Counted from the stretch's first letter, positions 45,371 through 57,550 are shown. The stretch is 64,000 nucleotides of DNA from Clarkia xantiana subsp. parviflora (GCA_036873135.1 JAPTYO010000018.1:7803503-7867502), one strand, 5' to 3'. Program-made: numbers and translations. The notes: generated by a model from the sequence alone, not told the origin.

Positions 45371-46368
45371 GTGAGGAAAGTGCTGAACCTGGGCTATTAC
45401 TGGCCCTCGATGAACAAGGAGGCAACGATGCTAGTCCGATCCTGTGACGCTTGCCAGAGGTACGCCCCGAATATCGTGGCTCCAGCTGCCGATCTGACGT
45501 CCATCAAGAGTGCTTGGCCCTTCGCGCAATGGGGAATCGATTTGGTGGGACCCCTTCAAGTTGCAAAAGGTCAGTGCCGATATTTGATTGTGGCTATTGA
45601 TTATTTCTCGAAGTGGATAGAAGCTAAAGCATTGGCCAAGACAACGGGGAATCATATCCTCAAATTCCTCCAAACCCATATTATATCCAGATACGGGATC
45701 CCTAAGGTGTTGATCAGTGATAACGGCCCTCCGTTTAACGGGGTCCAGTGGAAGGAGTACCTGGAGGAACTGAAAATTGAGCATCGGACAGCCTCTGTCC
45801 ATCATGCTCAAACCAATGGACAGGTGGAGTCGGCCAACAAGTTCGTGATGGATGGCCTGAAGAAGAGGGTCCATGCCTTGAAGGGCAAATGGCTGGACGA
45901 GCTGAAAAATGTGACTTGGGCTGTTAGAACAACACCCAAACGATCAACTGGGGAGACTCTGTTCGGCCTTGTTTATGGCACGGAAGCAGTTTCTCCCATT
46001 GAAATAGCTGTGGCATCCCATCGGACGAGGTATTATGAACCTCTGTCGAATGATGAAATAAGGCGTCTGGACTTGGAGTTGGTCGAAGAGAAGAGGCGGA
46101 ATGCCGAGGGGGCCCAGGCTTGGATGCGCTTGGCAACGGCACGATATTACAATCGGCGAGTCAAGTCTCGACAGTTCTTTGTCGGAACGAATTTACCCTT
46201 TTGGATCGGATCAACAATATGTCACCAAAATTGGAAGGACCTTATAAGGTCGTGGGGATGCCAGCTCGAAATGCATATAAGTTGGAAGACCTCGATGGCA
46301 ATGTGTTGAAGCATTCTTTCAGTGGTGAACACTTAAGAAATGTCATGTCAGATATTAGTCGCCTTTAG
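45371..46368 (+). pseudogene. D1 integrase fragment
   Basis: It continues after the TGA with the zinc-finger cysteines (CDACQRYAPN) and the core with WGIDLVGPLQ, SDNGPPFNG and TNGQVESANK, all three acidic residues present. After FFVG about 25 bp are missing (GELVWRRNE in D2) and the frame shifts. The C-terminal domain (LLDRINNMSPKLEGPYK, KHSFSGEHL) is read in another frame to 46368. Confidence 0.85.
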
Positions 46369-46424
46369 TGGTGCAAGTTGTTTATCGTTTTGATTTGATA
46401 TAAACAGGTTTTGAGCCATCAATG

Positions 46425-46430
46425 AATAAA
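46425..46430 (+). terminator. Possible poly(A) signal after D1 pol
   Basis: AATAAA in ATGAATAAAGAGGTTGCTTC, the block conserved in all four elements just past pol. Confidence 0.4.
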
Positions 46431-46439
46431 GAGGTTGCT

Positions 46440-46805
46440 TCCGATTAAATCGCCTTAAGTGGCGTGGATAAATCGCCTTAAGTGGTGTGGTTAAATCGCC
46501 TTAAGTGGCATGGATAAATCGCCTTAGGTGGTGTGGTTAAATCGCCTTAAGTGGCGTGGATAAATCGCTAAGTGGTGGTTAAATCACCTTAAGTGGTGTG
46601 GTAAAATCTCCTTAAGTGGTGTGGTAAAATTGCCTTAAGCGGTGTGGTAAAATCGCCTTAAGTGGTGTGGTTAAATCGCCTTAAGTGGCGTGGTTAAATC
46701 GCCTTAAGTGGTGTGGGTAAAATGTCTTAAGTGATGTGTCGAATCACTCTAAGTGGTATGATCAAATCGCCTTAGGTGGCGTGGTTAATTCGCCTTAAGT
46801 GGTGC
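46440..46805. repeat. D1 minisatellite between pol and antisense gene
   Basis: About 16 units of ATCGCCTTAAGTGGTGTGGT type, 20-21 bp, with GGCGTGG variants and a few spacing changes. The core CCTTAAGTGG has the same orientation relative to gag-pol as in C1, C2 and D2. Confidence 0.9.
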
Positions 46806-46898
46806 ATCGATAATCGGAACCAAAATGGATTGATATTATAAAGGCCTGAAAGGTTCACGACAAAAGAAGGAAATTACAAGGATTCAAAAAATAAGGCG

Positions 46899-49800
46899 TT
46901 AAGCTTGGTCCTTGACAGCATCGAGGGGAGCAGAGTCCACGAGGTCCATGGCAGAAGGCTCCGCGATCGGAGGATCGGATCCTGGAAGATTGGCCGCAGG
47001 AGGATCGAACCCTTGGAGGTCAGCCAGTGAAGGGTCGATTGTCGGGGGATCAGTTGTCGGGAGGTCTGTACTTGGAGGCTCCACCGTGCCTTCAGCACCC
47101 GCAGTCCCCTCGGGGGTGTTGGCCCCGTCACTCTCCACTGAAAGGCTGAAATACCTCTCCGCAAAGGGGGCGAGAGTCTGAGACTTGGTGAAGTCATTGG
47201 CACTGCCATACTCCAGATGGAGCTCCTCGACAGCATTGAGAAGGTGGTCTCCATCTCCGCGTTACAGAACCTCACCACGTCCACTTTGAAATCCTCGGAG
47301 CCCCGATAATCTTCCCGACCCTTGGCCTCAGCCTCATCCAGCTTGACGGGGAACTCAGCGATCTCCGGCTCCATCTGTAGGGACCGATTGGTGAGAAGGA
47401 CCTTCTCAGCCTCCAGTCCCGCCTTGACGTCCTCAAGGGCCTTCTTCTCGAGGACGAGCCTGTCCCGATCCTCCGCGCGCCCCTGCTGCTCCTCCTTGAG
47501 CTTTTGTCGCTCCTGCTTCAGCAACCGCTCGAAGTCGTGGACCTGCCTCAGGAGGTCCCGAGTCTTCTGGTTAAGGAGGGCCTGCTCCTTAACCAGCTTG
47601 CCCCTCGACGATTCGGAGGTAGCCAAATCCTCCTCGAGCTTGGCCAAGACCTCGGGGGCCGCCTTGGCTCGCTCCTGCTCAAGGGCCTCCTCCAGGGCCA
47701 GGATGTACCCGAAACAGCGGTGTTGGTCCGCCATTTCCTGTGAAAAAGAAAGGAAGAGGTCAGTACATGAGAATATTTTGCCTTATATACTAAGTGTAAG
47801 AACAGGAAGCCTTACCTCCACGCGACGAACGGCCATTTCGCAAATGTCCGTGTAGATGTCTTCCCGGGCCAAGGAAAGCGGAAGCTTTAAAGATGGCGGA
47901 ACTGAACCTGCCAGCAGGTGCAGACCCAGTTCCGGTGGTGCATCGCCCCGACGGAGCGGGACCCCTTGTAATGACTCGATCGGGGTCCAGGGAGCCGCCG
48001 CCTGGTCGGGGGTGCAAAGCTGATAGAAACTCCCGTCTAATGGGAGAGGGGGAAGGACGACCTGAGTGTCGGAGGTGCGCGCCTCCGAGCCGCCGTGAGA
48101 CCCGGTCGTCCCTTCAGGAGTCAGGCTCAAAATTGGCGAATACTGTTGTGCTGGGGAAGATGGAAGCAGCCCCTCGGGAGTGGCTCTAATGGGATCTGCC
48201 TCACCCCCCGACGACGAATCAGGGCTTGACCTTCGCTCGTCTCCTCAGAAGAGTGAGAAACGTCCAGGTCAACCACCCGACGGAACTGACCGTCCGTCGG
48301 GGCATCTTCAGTCCCCGATCCTATCGGGGCAGAAAGTGGAAGGAGGGGCTCTCCGACCCGGGCGTCGGAGGGTGGCACCCCCACTGAAGCTCCAGCTCCC
48401 GATTGACCTGCAGCTGGAGGACGAGAAGCTTCAAAAAGATAATCAGGGAGTTGATCGGTACCCTTACACCAAATGACGCGACGGGAGAGATACTGGTATT
48501 TCCCGTAATAATTGTAATAACCCGCTTTGAGGATGCGGGGAGTTTCTCCTTGCAGGATGCGGTTGATCCCTTCGATTCTGGCTTTCCTATCGGAGGGGAT
48601 TACCTCCTCGGGAATACGCTTTCTGTATAATCGGATGGCTAATCGGAGTCTGGGTGTTGAAGATCCTCTCCATCTTGTCCACCCGGGCCCGCTTGACCTC
48701 CTCCGCAGATGGAGGTGCCGATGAGGAAGCGGCCCTCTTTGAGGACTTCCTCTTCCTTGCGGGGCGTTGGACAGCATCGGTCTCCGCCTGCTTAAGCATG
48801 ATATTGGTCAGCATTGATACCTTCTTAGCTGCAAAGACGAAAACAAAGGTGCAGTTAGGATATTACCCAAGGAACGACATTGGAGGGGCCGTCCTAGAGT
48901 TGACCCCCGGAGGCAACATCGAGGAGACGGATCCCGGCCAGAACCAGATCCCGCTCCACGATGGAGTTGGCATCGAGGGGAGCGAAGGAATCCCCCCAGC
49001 GATAGAGTTGGATGCAGTGGAGAATTTGAAAATCCTCCTCAGAGTAAGTGTGATAAGCAGGAGGAGGGTCTGCTTCAACCTCCCATCGGGGCCATGGGAT
49101 GGAGCTGTTCCGGATGAAGAAGTAATTCTTCTTCCAACCGCTGTTGTCAGGCCCCGAGGCAGTGATGAGCCCCGACCTTTGGCGACCTTCCAGGTGTCAC
49201 CATTCCAGCTGTATCGGGAGAGTTGCGCCTTGCTCCATTTAGGCATCCGCGGATAGAAGGCACAGACCCCGACATCATTGCACTTCATTCCATAGAAGGT
49301 CCGGAAAAGTCGGAGGCTGTAGGTCCACTGTTGGCGGAGGCAAAGACATGGAAGGCATTCCACACACGGATGGCGTGGGGGGAAAAAGTAGTCGGATGTG
49401 TTTTGTAATACTCACACATCTCGACTAGATCCCCGCAGAAAGGGAATCGGATCCCCGCCGATACTTGCCCGGTGGAGACAATACCTCCCCTTCCCAGGGA
49501 CGAGTGACCATAGGGTCACCCGGGATGCGAGGGCGAAGATAGGGGTAGCAAGGCTCCCAGGTGGAAGTAATACATCCCTCCCGGAGAGCTTCGTCATAGG
49601 CGTTTTCCGAAATCTCATTACAGCCATAATCAAACTTGAAGGGCTTTCTCCCCCCTGAACTGGATTCACCGTCTGGAAAATGATAAGAGCAAGAAAAGGC
49701 ACAGTTGATTTTTGGAAAAATCCAGGTAAGTTGATCGAGATAAAAGGAAAACTATGCTAATAGTTTTTTCGGAATCGAAGGAGGAAATCTTACCAGACAT
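46899..49800 (-). pseudogene. D1 antisense gene (aORF), broken
   Basis: Same structure as in C1: exon 1 at 49800-49794 (ATGTCTG), exon 2 49672-48867, short intron 48866-48829 (38 nt), exon 3 to 47816, intron 47815-47738, exon 4 to the stop at 46899 (...KDQA). Splice signals are intact, but the coding part is not. Exon 2 has three separate one-base losses (about 49480, 49350, 49190) and a TAG where D2 has TTC near its end, and exon 4 has a frameshift near 47,250. Conserved words remain in pieces: GIRFPFCGDLVEMC, FRTFYGMKCN, NRILQGETPRILK and a coiled coil. Reading through the short intron meets TAA at once. Confidence 0.75.
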
Positions 49801-49948
49801 GTTGAATCGAAGAAGAAAAGACGATCCTGATGGTCGGAGATCCTGGCTGCCGGAACGTTGATCAGAAATCAGAAAGGAGAGCTTGAGCTTTTGAAATCGC
49901 AGAGGGTGAAGCGGTGAAGGAGAAATGAATAGTGCCAGGATTTGGGGG

Positions 49949-50073
49949 TTTTATAGGAGAGAAGATAGCCGAAGAGACGTTGCAATCCGGACCGTTGTAG
50001 ATGAAACGCTTCAACCTGAGTCGTTAAGACGCTAGCGACAAAACGGCTATAAAGTGCTTTTTCAGAAAAAGCA
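49949..50073 (-). promoter_or_regulatory. Predicted promoter of the D1 antisense gene
   Basis: On the minus strand: the palindrome TGCTTTTTCAGAAAAAGCA (50055-50073), GTTTCATCTACAACGGTC (49990-50007), TATAAAA (49949-49955) and then GGCACTATTCATTTC, about 150 bp before the ATG at 49800. The order matches C1 and C2. Confidence 0.6.
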
Positions 50074-50260
50074 GACACGGGTACCCAAGCCGTCGCTTCA
50101 TCACCCATTGCATTTAATAGTTGAGTAACCGAGAAATCTTTTCGGATTCGGTGGTTATCCTCGGAATATCGGGGAATCTGGGATGAGGAGATCCGCTTCA
50201 GAAGATTTTTTGTAAAGTTAAAAGCCTCTGATGCCAATATCGGGAGGTCCGGAGTTGGAA

Positions 50261-50265
50261 GACAC
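50261..50265. repeat. D2 target-site duplication, left (GACAC)
   Basis: GACAC precedes the D2 5' LTR and recurs at 61535-61539 after the 3' LTR. The target is the D1 sequence 40 bp upstream of the D1 3' LTR. Confidence 0.9.
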
Positions 50266-50982
50266 TGATGGGTTCGACTATAGCCGTCAGGCCCTTTAAC
50301 GGTGAGGAAACGGCAAACAGGCCTACCAGGCCCAAAATGAAGGTCAAGATGACCTAAGGAGAAGGGTCCCGACGAAGGGAGTCCCGACGAGGCAAGGTCC
50401 CGACAGAGTCGGTCCCGACAGCTGAGCTAGAAGCTCCCGATGAGAAGCCTTTAAGTAGGCCCCGATGATGAATCCCTGAGAATGATTGGCCCTGTCACGA
50501 TGACGAGGGGCCCCGAGCGGTGACGCAACGAGTTAACTCTGGAGTCCCCGACGGGAATCGGGACTCGTTATCAGAGGATAAGGCCAAGATACGTGGGGCG
50601 TGGCCGAGATACGCGGAACGTGGTTAAGATACACGGAGCGTGGCCGAGATACGCGGGGCGTGGCCGAGATACACGAGATCATGGCCTAGATAGGCGGGAT
50701 CACGTCCGAGATATGCGGGATACGGGCTAACCACCCCCAACGGTTCACCAGGTAACTGTGGCATCTCTTCGCCTATATAAGGGCAAGGGGTCACCTCAGA
50801 TCGAGTACGTTAAATTCAATACACTTTGAGATTACTGCTTGCCAGTCATACGAGATACTCATTTAAGCATCGGAGAGGGATTCTGGGTCACCGCCCGGTC
50901 TATCCCCTCTTGCAGGATTGCGCGGAGCAAAGGAGCTAGGATTGCCGTCAAAGTCTGTACCGGAGTTCCACCGTGATCCAAA
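50266..50982 (+). repeat. D2 5' LTR
   Basis: TGATGGGTTCGACT...GATCCAAA. One C is missing from the usual CCAACA end. The TATA box (CTATATAAGG) lies at about 50773-50782 and the U3 repeat array at 50586-50727. Confidence 0.95.
50586..50727 (+). promoter_or_regulatory. U3 tandem array in D2 5' LTR
   Basis: Seven units of about 20 bp, consensus GAGATACGCGGAGCGTGGCC, ending about 46 bp before the TATA box. The array also occurs at about 61137-61278 in the 3' LTR and in C1 and C2. Its position upstream of the TATA box suggests repeated activator sites (inference). Confidence 0.65.
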
Positions 50983-51000
50983 TTGGCGCCGTCTAGGGAA
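50983..51000 (+). other. D2 primer binding site
   Basis: TTGGCGCCGTCTAGGGAA, one base shorter than in the other elements (CTAGGG for CTGTGGG). Confidence 0.85.
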
Positions 51001-51035
51001 GCAAACAAAAAGCTGATATGCCTTCTACTCGATCA

Positions 51036-54000
51036 ATGGCGGCTGGCAAGAACAGAAGACAGGGACAATCCGGTGGTTCCCGTCACCCCGCTGCAACGAA
51101 TCTGGATTCAGTACCGGAACAGGAGGAAAACCAGAACCATCCCCCGGCTGAGCTCTCCCAGACAGGGGGGCACAATGGAGATCCCGAAGATGTTGCTCCT
51201 CAGCACCAGGGCAACAGGGGGCAGGAGGCCCCCCCAGCTGCAGACTTGACAAGGGCCGTGGCGGAAGCCATGCCCATGTTCCTGGCAGCCGTGGAGGCTC
51301 TCTTGGATCGGAGAGAGGCTGCAAGGAGGCAGGAGGAGATGCCCCCGTTGGAGTAAGTGGCCCCACCAACAGAGGCTCGGAACGCACAGGAAGCCCCGCC
51401 CCGAGGCCAGGACAGAGGTAGGGCAACCGGTCAGCCGGAGAGGTTCGTGGTTGATGGGCCAGGACCAGTACAGCACAAGACCATTCCCCTAAATGGCCCC
51501 ATCACTCCCGACCAGGTGGTAAAGATCGTGAACATCTGTATGGGAGAGCAGAAGCCGCTGGTGTCGGAGCTAAGGGATCGATCCACTCATCCCTTCGTCC
51601 CCCGACTTATCGACACCCTAGCCCCGCCTGGGCTAGGCATCCCCACGATAAAGGAGTATGATGGCGAAGGAGATCCAGTTCGCCATGTCCAGAAGCGCCT
51701 CATGGCGTGTCTGGGAAGAGCCCCGAGCGAGGACATAGTGTGTACACTGTTTCCAAACACACTTGGAGAAAGAGCCCTGACCTGGTTCTTTAGTCTGCCC
51801 CCAGGCTGCATCACTTGCTGGGCAGACATGCACGACCGATTCATTCAGCAGTACCAGGGTCGGAGGCGTTTATTGAAGAGCATGAGGTCCCTGACTCAGG
51901 TGGTGCAAAGGCCCGATGAATCGCTGGCTCACTATTACCAGCGGTACACAACCAGCGTAGCAGAGATAGACGAAGAAATCTCAGAGGGCGAAACCATCCG
52001 CACCTTTATTCGGAACCTGACAGCCCCCTATGGCTCCGACCTGATGCACAGCGTGGCTGAGAAAGCTGTGTGGAATATGGAGGCATTGCAGAAAAGGGTA
52101 AAACGGCAGATCGATGTCCAGGAGTCGAAGATAGCCGCGGGAGAACTGGAGCCCCCAAATTCGAACAAAGGAAAGAAGTCGGTTAAACCTTTCGACGATC
52201 GTAAGTCAAAGGGTAAACCCGACAGTAGCAAGAATCGAGGCCGTCCGGATCGGAGGGACGATAGACATTCTTCAAGGAAGGATAAGCGGGAGAATTTCGA
52301 CATTCCTCTCAACTGCTCCATGGTGGAAGTGCTGACAGTCATGGAACGACAAGGTATCTCCAGGTACCTCCCAAAGAAGGATGGAGAATTCTTGGGATCT
52401 CGCACGGATCGCTACTGCCGATTTCATCGCGCAAACGGTCACGACACCAATCACTGCCGGGAACTGAAGAAGGAGATTGAAAAGCTGATCCGGAAGGGGA
52501 AGCTCAAGGAATTCGTCGGGGATAAGCGGTGTCGGTCCCGCTCTCGGTCCCGATCACGGTCCCGTTCCCGATCCCGCGATCGGTCCCCAAAAAAGAAGAG
52601 AACTGATCCAGAGTCATCCGGTGCTCGCAAGGAGAGACGGGTTATCAACGTGATTCATGGAGGATTTGCCGCTGGAGGTGATACCTCATCCGCCCGAGAA
52701 GTCTATGCCTCTAGAATCCCTACGGCGGTGGTGCTAGGTAAGAGGTCCCGATCCTGGACCTTGAAAGAAGAGATGGTAATCTCCTTCTCATCGGAAGACC
52801 TCATAGGCGTGGAGACTCCGCATGACGATGCCTTGGTGGTAACCTTGGATGTGGATGGGTTTGAGATGAAGAGAATTCTAATCGATGGAGGGAGCTCCTC
52901 CGACATTCTATTCATGGACGCGCTGGAAGCTATGGGGAAAACAAAGAAAGATCTGAAGGAGGCAAACTTCCCGATGGTCGGGTTCTCTGGCTCAACCTCC
53001 TACCCGCTAGGAGTAATCACCTTACCAGTGGAGTTTGGTAGCGGGTGGAAATCAGAAAGGAGGAACGTAGAATTTGTCGTGGTTGATTCCGCGGGGACCT
53101 ACAACGCGATTATCGGGAGAACCACCATTAACCCTCTGATGGCGGTTGCCTCGACTGTGCACCAGAAGATGAAGTTTCCGACCGACCATGGAGTCGGAGA
53201 GGTTAAGGGAGACCAGGTGGCTTCTCGAAAATGTTATGTTAATGCCACCCGGAGAAGGAGGCGAGAGGCCATGACTGTCCTCCAGCAAGACACAGATCCC
53301 GGAGAAGAGTTTGGGCGTCCCGCCCCCGTAGAAGATCTGAAAGAAGTCGAGATCGACGGACCCCAGAGGAAGGTGAAAATCGGGTCTGCCCTGTCTGAAG
53401 AGACAGCCCAGAAATTAATCGAATTATTGAAGGAGTTCAAGGAGATGTTTGCCTGGTCCCCGAGCGATATGCCAGGAATCAGCCCTGATGTGATCGTACA
53501 CGAGCTGAAGATAGACCCCGCGATCAAGCCTATCACGCAGAAAAGGCGTCCGATGGGCACGGACAAGAAGATCGCGATCCAGCAGGAGGTGGGCAGGTTG
53601 CTCGATGCTGGGTTCATTAAGGAGCTCCGATTTCAGACTTGGGTTGCCAACCCAGTGCTGGTGAAGAAGACCAACGGGAAATGGCGAATGTGTGTGGACT
53701 TCCGCGACTTGAACAAGGCTTGCCCAAAGGACTGCTATCCACTCCCGAGAATCGATCAGTTGGTGGATGCCACGTCGGGACACAAACTTTTGAGTTTCAT
53801 GGACGCGTATTCAGGCTACAGCCAAATCAAGATGGCCAAGGAAGACGCCCCCCACACAGCGTTCTACGCAGACAGTGACATCTATCACTACGATGTCATG
53901 CCTTTCGGGTTGATCAATGCTGGAGCCACCTACCAACGGATGGTGAACAAGCTGTTTGGAGATATGCTGGGAGAAACCATGGAAGCTTACGTGGACGATA

Positions 54001-56621
54001 TGCTGGTGAAGTCCCGACAAGCCGAGGATCATATGCACAACCTAACCATGGCATTTGAGCGGATGAGACTCCACCAAGTTCGCTTAAACCCGACGAAATG
54101 CACCTTCGGAGTCCACTCAGGGAAGTGTTTTGGCTTCATGGTAAGTCAAAGAGGAATTGAAGTGAATCCTGAGAAGCTGAGGGCAATTGAGGAGATGCAG
54201 TCTCCGATAAACCATCGAGAGGTACAAGTGCTGAATGGCCGACTAGCTGCAATGAATCGCTTCTTATCCAAAGCCAGCGACCGATCAATGCCGTTTTTTG
54301 AAGTCCTGAGGGCCAACAAGAAATTTGAATGGACCGCCAAGTGTGAAGAGGCGTTCCAAGCACTCAAGCAGCACCTTCGCACCCTCCCGCCGTTGGCGAA
54401 ACCGGTTCCAGGCGAGCCGCTCTACCTTTATTTGGCTGTTTCTGAATTTGCCATTAGTTCTGTGTTAGTAAAGATTATCGAGGGTAATCAAGTCCCCGTC
54501 TATTATGTAAGCAAGGCATTTGCCAAATCTGAATTGAACTATCCCGCCGTTGAGAAGTACCTCTTTGCGTTGATTATTACTGCTCGGAAGCTAAGGCCTT
54601 ATTTCCACGCACACGAGATCACTGTGCTGACAAACCAGCCTTTGAAGCATTTTTTGAACCGACCGGATGCGTCGGGAAGATTAGTGAAATGGGCAGTAGA
54701 GCTTAGTGAGTTTCGGATACACTTTGCTCCAAGAACGGCAATTAAGGGCCAGGCGTTGGCGGATTTTATAGCAGAATCTACAGCCCCCGATCTGGAAGAT
54801 GCGGGCCCTGTAGAGGGGGCAACTATGGAGGTCCCGATAGAGGAACAACCAGAGAGGGCAGAGCAATCAGAACAGCCAAACAAGGAAAATACCTGGGAGA
54901 TGTACACGGATGGCTCCGCGAGTTCGGACGGATCAGGAGCGGGCTTTTTGTTGATACCACCGGGTGAAGGTGAACCGCTCCGATACGCCTTGACTTTAAC
55001 ATTCAAGGCCACAAACAACGAAGCGGAGTATGAGGCTCTCATCACGGGCCTGAAAATTGCTAGAGGCACGGGGGTCGATCACTTGAGAGTGAAGTGTGAT
55101 GCAGCTTTAATCGTGAACCGGGTTCAAGGGCGATACGAAGCGAGGAGTCCGATAATGAAGAAGTATCTGCGAGAGGTACAAACCTTGAAGGAAAGCTTTA
55201 AAAGCTTCGACATCGAGGCAATCCCGAGGGAGGAAAACGTAGAGGCAGACGCCTTGAGTAAATTTGCCCTGGGGGCACCCTTGGAGGAAAATCGAAAGGT
55301 GCACTTCCTAGAAAAGGTGATCTTATCAAACATCGACCCAACACAGGTGTGCGCCATTGAAGCGAGATCAGAGGAGGAGCCAACTTGGATGACCCCGATA
55401 GTCGCGTACCTGACTACGGGGGCAGTCCCCGATGATAAAGTTGCAGCGGACAGAATACGTCGGATCGCGGCCAATTATGTGATGCTAGACGATCAGCTGT
55501 ACAAGAAGGGCTGGTTCTCGACTCCGTACTTGAAGTGTGTGGCAGAACCCGACACCAATCGGCTTCTGAAGGAGGTACATGAAGGGGTCGCGGCTTGTCA
55601 TGAAGGGGCCCGATCCATTATGAAGAAAGTGTTGAACTTGGACTATTATTGGCCCACGATGAACAAGGAAGCAACGGCGTTGGTCCGATCCTGCGACGCG
55701 TGCCAGAGGTACGCCCCGAGTATCGTGGCTCCGGCCGCTAATCTGACATCCATCAAGAGCGCTTGGCCCTTCGCGCAGTGGGGCATCGACTTGGTGGGAC
55801 CTCTTCCACAAGCACAAGGTCAATGTAAGTATTTACTTGTAGCGATCGATTATTTTTCGAAATGGATAGAGGCAAAGGCATTGGCCAGAACGACGGGGAA
55901 CCAGATCGTCAAGTTCCTCCAAACCCACATCGTGTCCAGATACGGGATTCCTAAAGTGGTGATCAGCGACAATGGTCCACCGTTTAACGGCTCTCAGGTG
56001 AGGGAGTATCTGGAGGAATTGAACATTGAGCATCGGACCGCCTCCGTACGCCATGCTCAGACTAATGGCCAGGTGGAGTCAGCCAACAAAATCGTGATGG
56101 ATGGCCTGAAGAAGAGGGTCTATGCCTTGAAGGGCAAGTGGCTGAACGAACTGGAAAACGTGCTTTGGGCTGTTAGAACGACACCCAAACGATCAACCGG
56201 GGAGACTCTGTTTGGCCTCGTTTATGGCACGGAGGTTGTCGCCCCCGTGGAGGTAGCTGTGGCGTCCCATCGGATGAGATATTACGAGCCCCTGACGAAC
56301 GATGAGATGAGACGTCTGGACTTGGACTTACTCGAAGAGAAGAGGCGGGAAGCCGATGAAGTCCAAGCTCGCATGCGTTTGGCGACGGCCAAGTACTACA
56401 ATCGGCGAGTGAAGTCCCGACAGTTCTTCGTCGGGGAGCTGGTTTGGCGTCGCAACGAGTTCACCCTTTTGGATCGAATCAACAAGATGTCACCAAAATG
56501 GGAAGGACCTTATAAGGTCGTGGGGATGCCAGCTCCAAATGCGTACAAGTTGGAAGACCTCGATGGCAGAACGTTGAAGCATTCTTTTAGTGGCGAACAC
56601 TTGAAGAAACACCATGCTTAA
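51036..56621 (+). CDS. D2 gag-pol polyprotein, one in-frame stop
   Basis: The start at 51036 (MAAGKNRRQGQSGG) is chosen because D1, C1 and C2 all start at this point; an ATG at 51018 is six codons upstream. The frame is open to 56621 apart from TAA at 51354-51356 (probably a former CAA). Counting residues from 51357: capsid-like core about 135-215 (ERALTWFFSLPPG), CHHC knuckle near 353 (CRFHRANGHDTNHC), RS tract about 390-412, protease Asp near 510 (IDGGSSSDILF), RT YVDD at 878-881, degenerate RT-linked RNase H, archaeal-type RNase H from 1180 (YTDG), integrase zinc finger (His 1408 to CDAC 1446-1449), catalytic Asp 1478, Asp 1538, Glu 1574 (35 residues apart), end HSFSGEHLKKHHA. No chromodomain is seen. 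All enzymes look functional; only the stop prevents a full product. Confidence 0.93.
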
Positions 56622-56634
56622 AGAAAGCCGCCTT

Positions 56635-57420
56635 AAGTGGTGCCCGAAGAAAGTCGCCTTAAGTGGTGCCCGATGAAGTCGCCTTAAGTGGTGTCCGATG
56701 AAGTTGCCTTAAGTGGTGCCCGATAAATTCGCCTTAAGTGGTGCCCGATGTAAAATCGCCTTAAGTGGTGTATGCTGTTTATCGTTTAATTCGATGTAAG
56801 CCAATTTTATGCCATCAATAAATAAAGAGGTTGCTTCCAAAAATAGTTGTCCTTAGATTTATGCTAAGTGTAAAAGTCGCCTTCAGTGGTGCACGAGAAA
56901 AGCCGCCTTCAGTGGTGCACGAAAAAAGTCGCCTTGAGTGGTGCACGAGAAAAGTCGCCTTAAGTGGTGCACAATCCTTAGATTTATTCTAAGTATCGAA
57001 AAGTCACCTTGAGTGGTGCACGATATTAAGTCGTCTTAAGTGATGCGTGATTCTTAGATTTACTCTAAGTAATAATTAAGTCGTCTTAAGTGATGCGCGG
57101 GACTAAGTCGCCTTAAGTGGTGCACGATCCTTAGATTTATTCTAAGTATCAAAAAGTCGCCTTGAGTAGTGCCCAATATTAAGTCGCCTTAAGTGGCGCA
57201 GGTTGAAAAGTCGCCTTAAGTGGTGCACGATGTAAAGTCGCCTTGAGTGGTGCACGATCTTTAGGTTTATCCTAAGTAATAATTAAGTCGCCTTAAGTGG
57301 TGCACGATGTAAAGTCGCCTTCAGTGGTGCACGATATTAAGTCGCCTTAAGTGGCGCGCGAGATAAAATCGTCAGGAAGGACGTACGAGAATGTCTTAAG
57401 TGTCGAGGTTTCGACCTAAG
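56635..57420. repeat. D2 minisatellite between pol and antisense gene
   Basis: Units of about 20-25 bp with core GTCGCCTTAAGTGGTGCACGA, interspersed with several copies of CCTTAGATTTATTCTAAGTA. It also contains the poly(A)-like block (AATAAA at 56821-56826, then GAGGTTGCTTCC). It is longer than in D1, with more unit variants. Confidence 0.9.
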
Positions 57421-57550
57421 CGCGTATAGTAAAGTCACTCGGAGAAGTGCAACGAAAGAATCGGAACTAAAGAAGTCTGATATTAATAAGGGCTCAAGGG
57501 CCCGACGATGACAAAAGAGAAGAAGATACAAGGACTCTAAAAGTAAACAT

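Noticed and set aside
46440..46805. Regular short repeats that resemble a CRISPR array
   Set aside because: The units run head to tail without unique spacers and with many variants. This is a minisatellite in a plant retrotransposon.
51354..51356. Programmed stop read-through between gag and pol in D2
   Set aside because: The stop lies within the N-terminal part of gag, not at a gag-pol boundary, and the other elements have no stop at this place.
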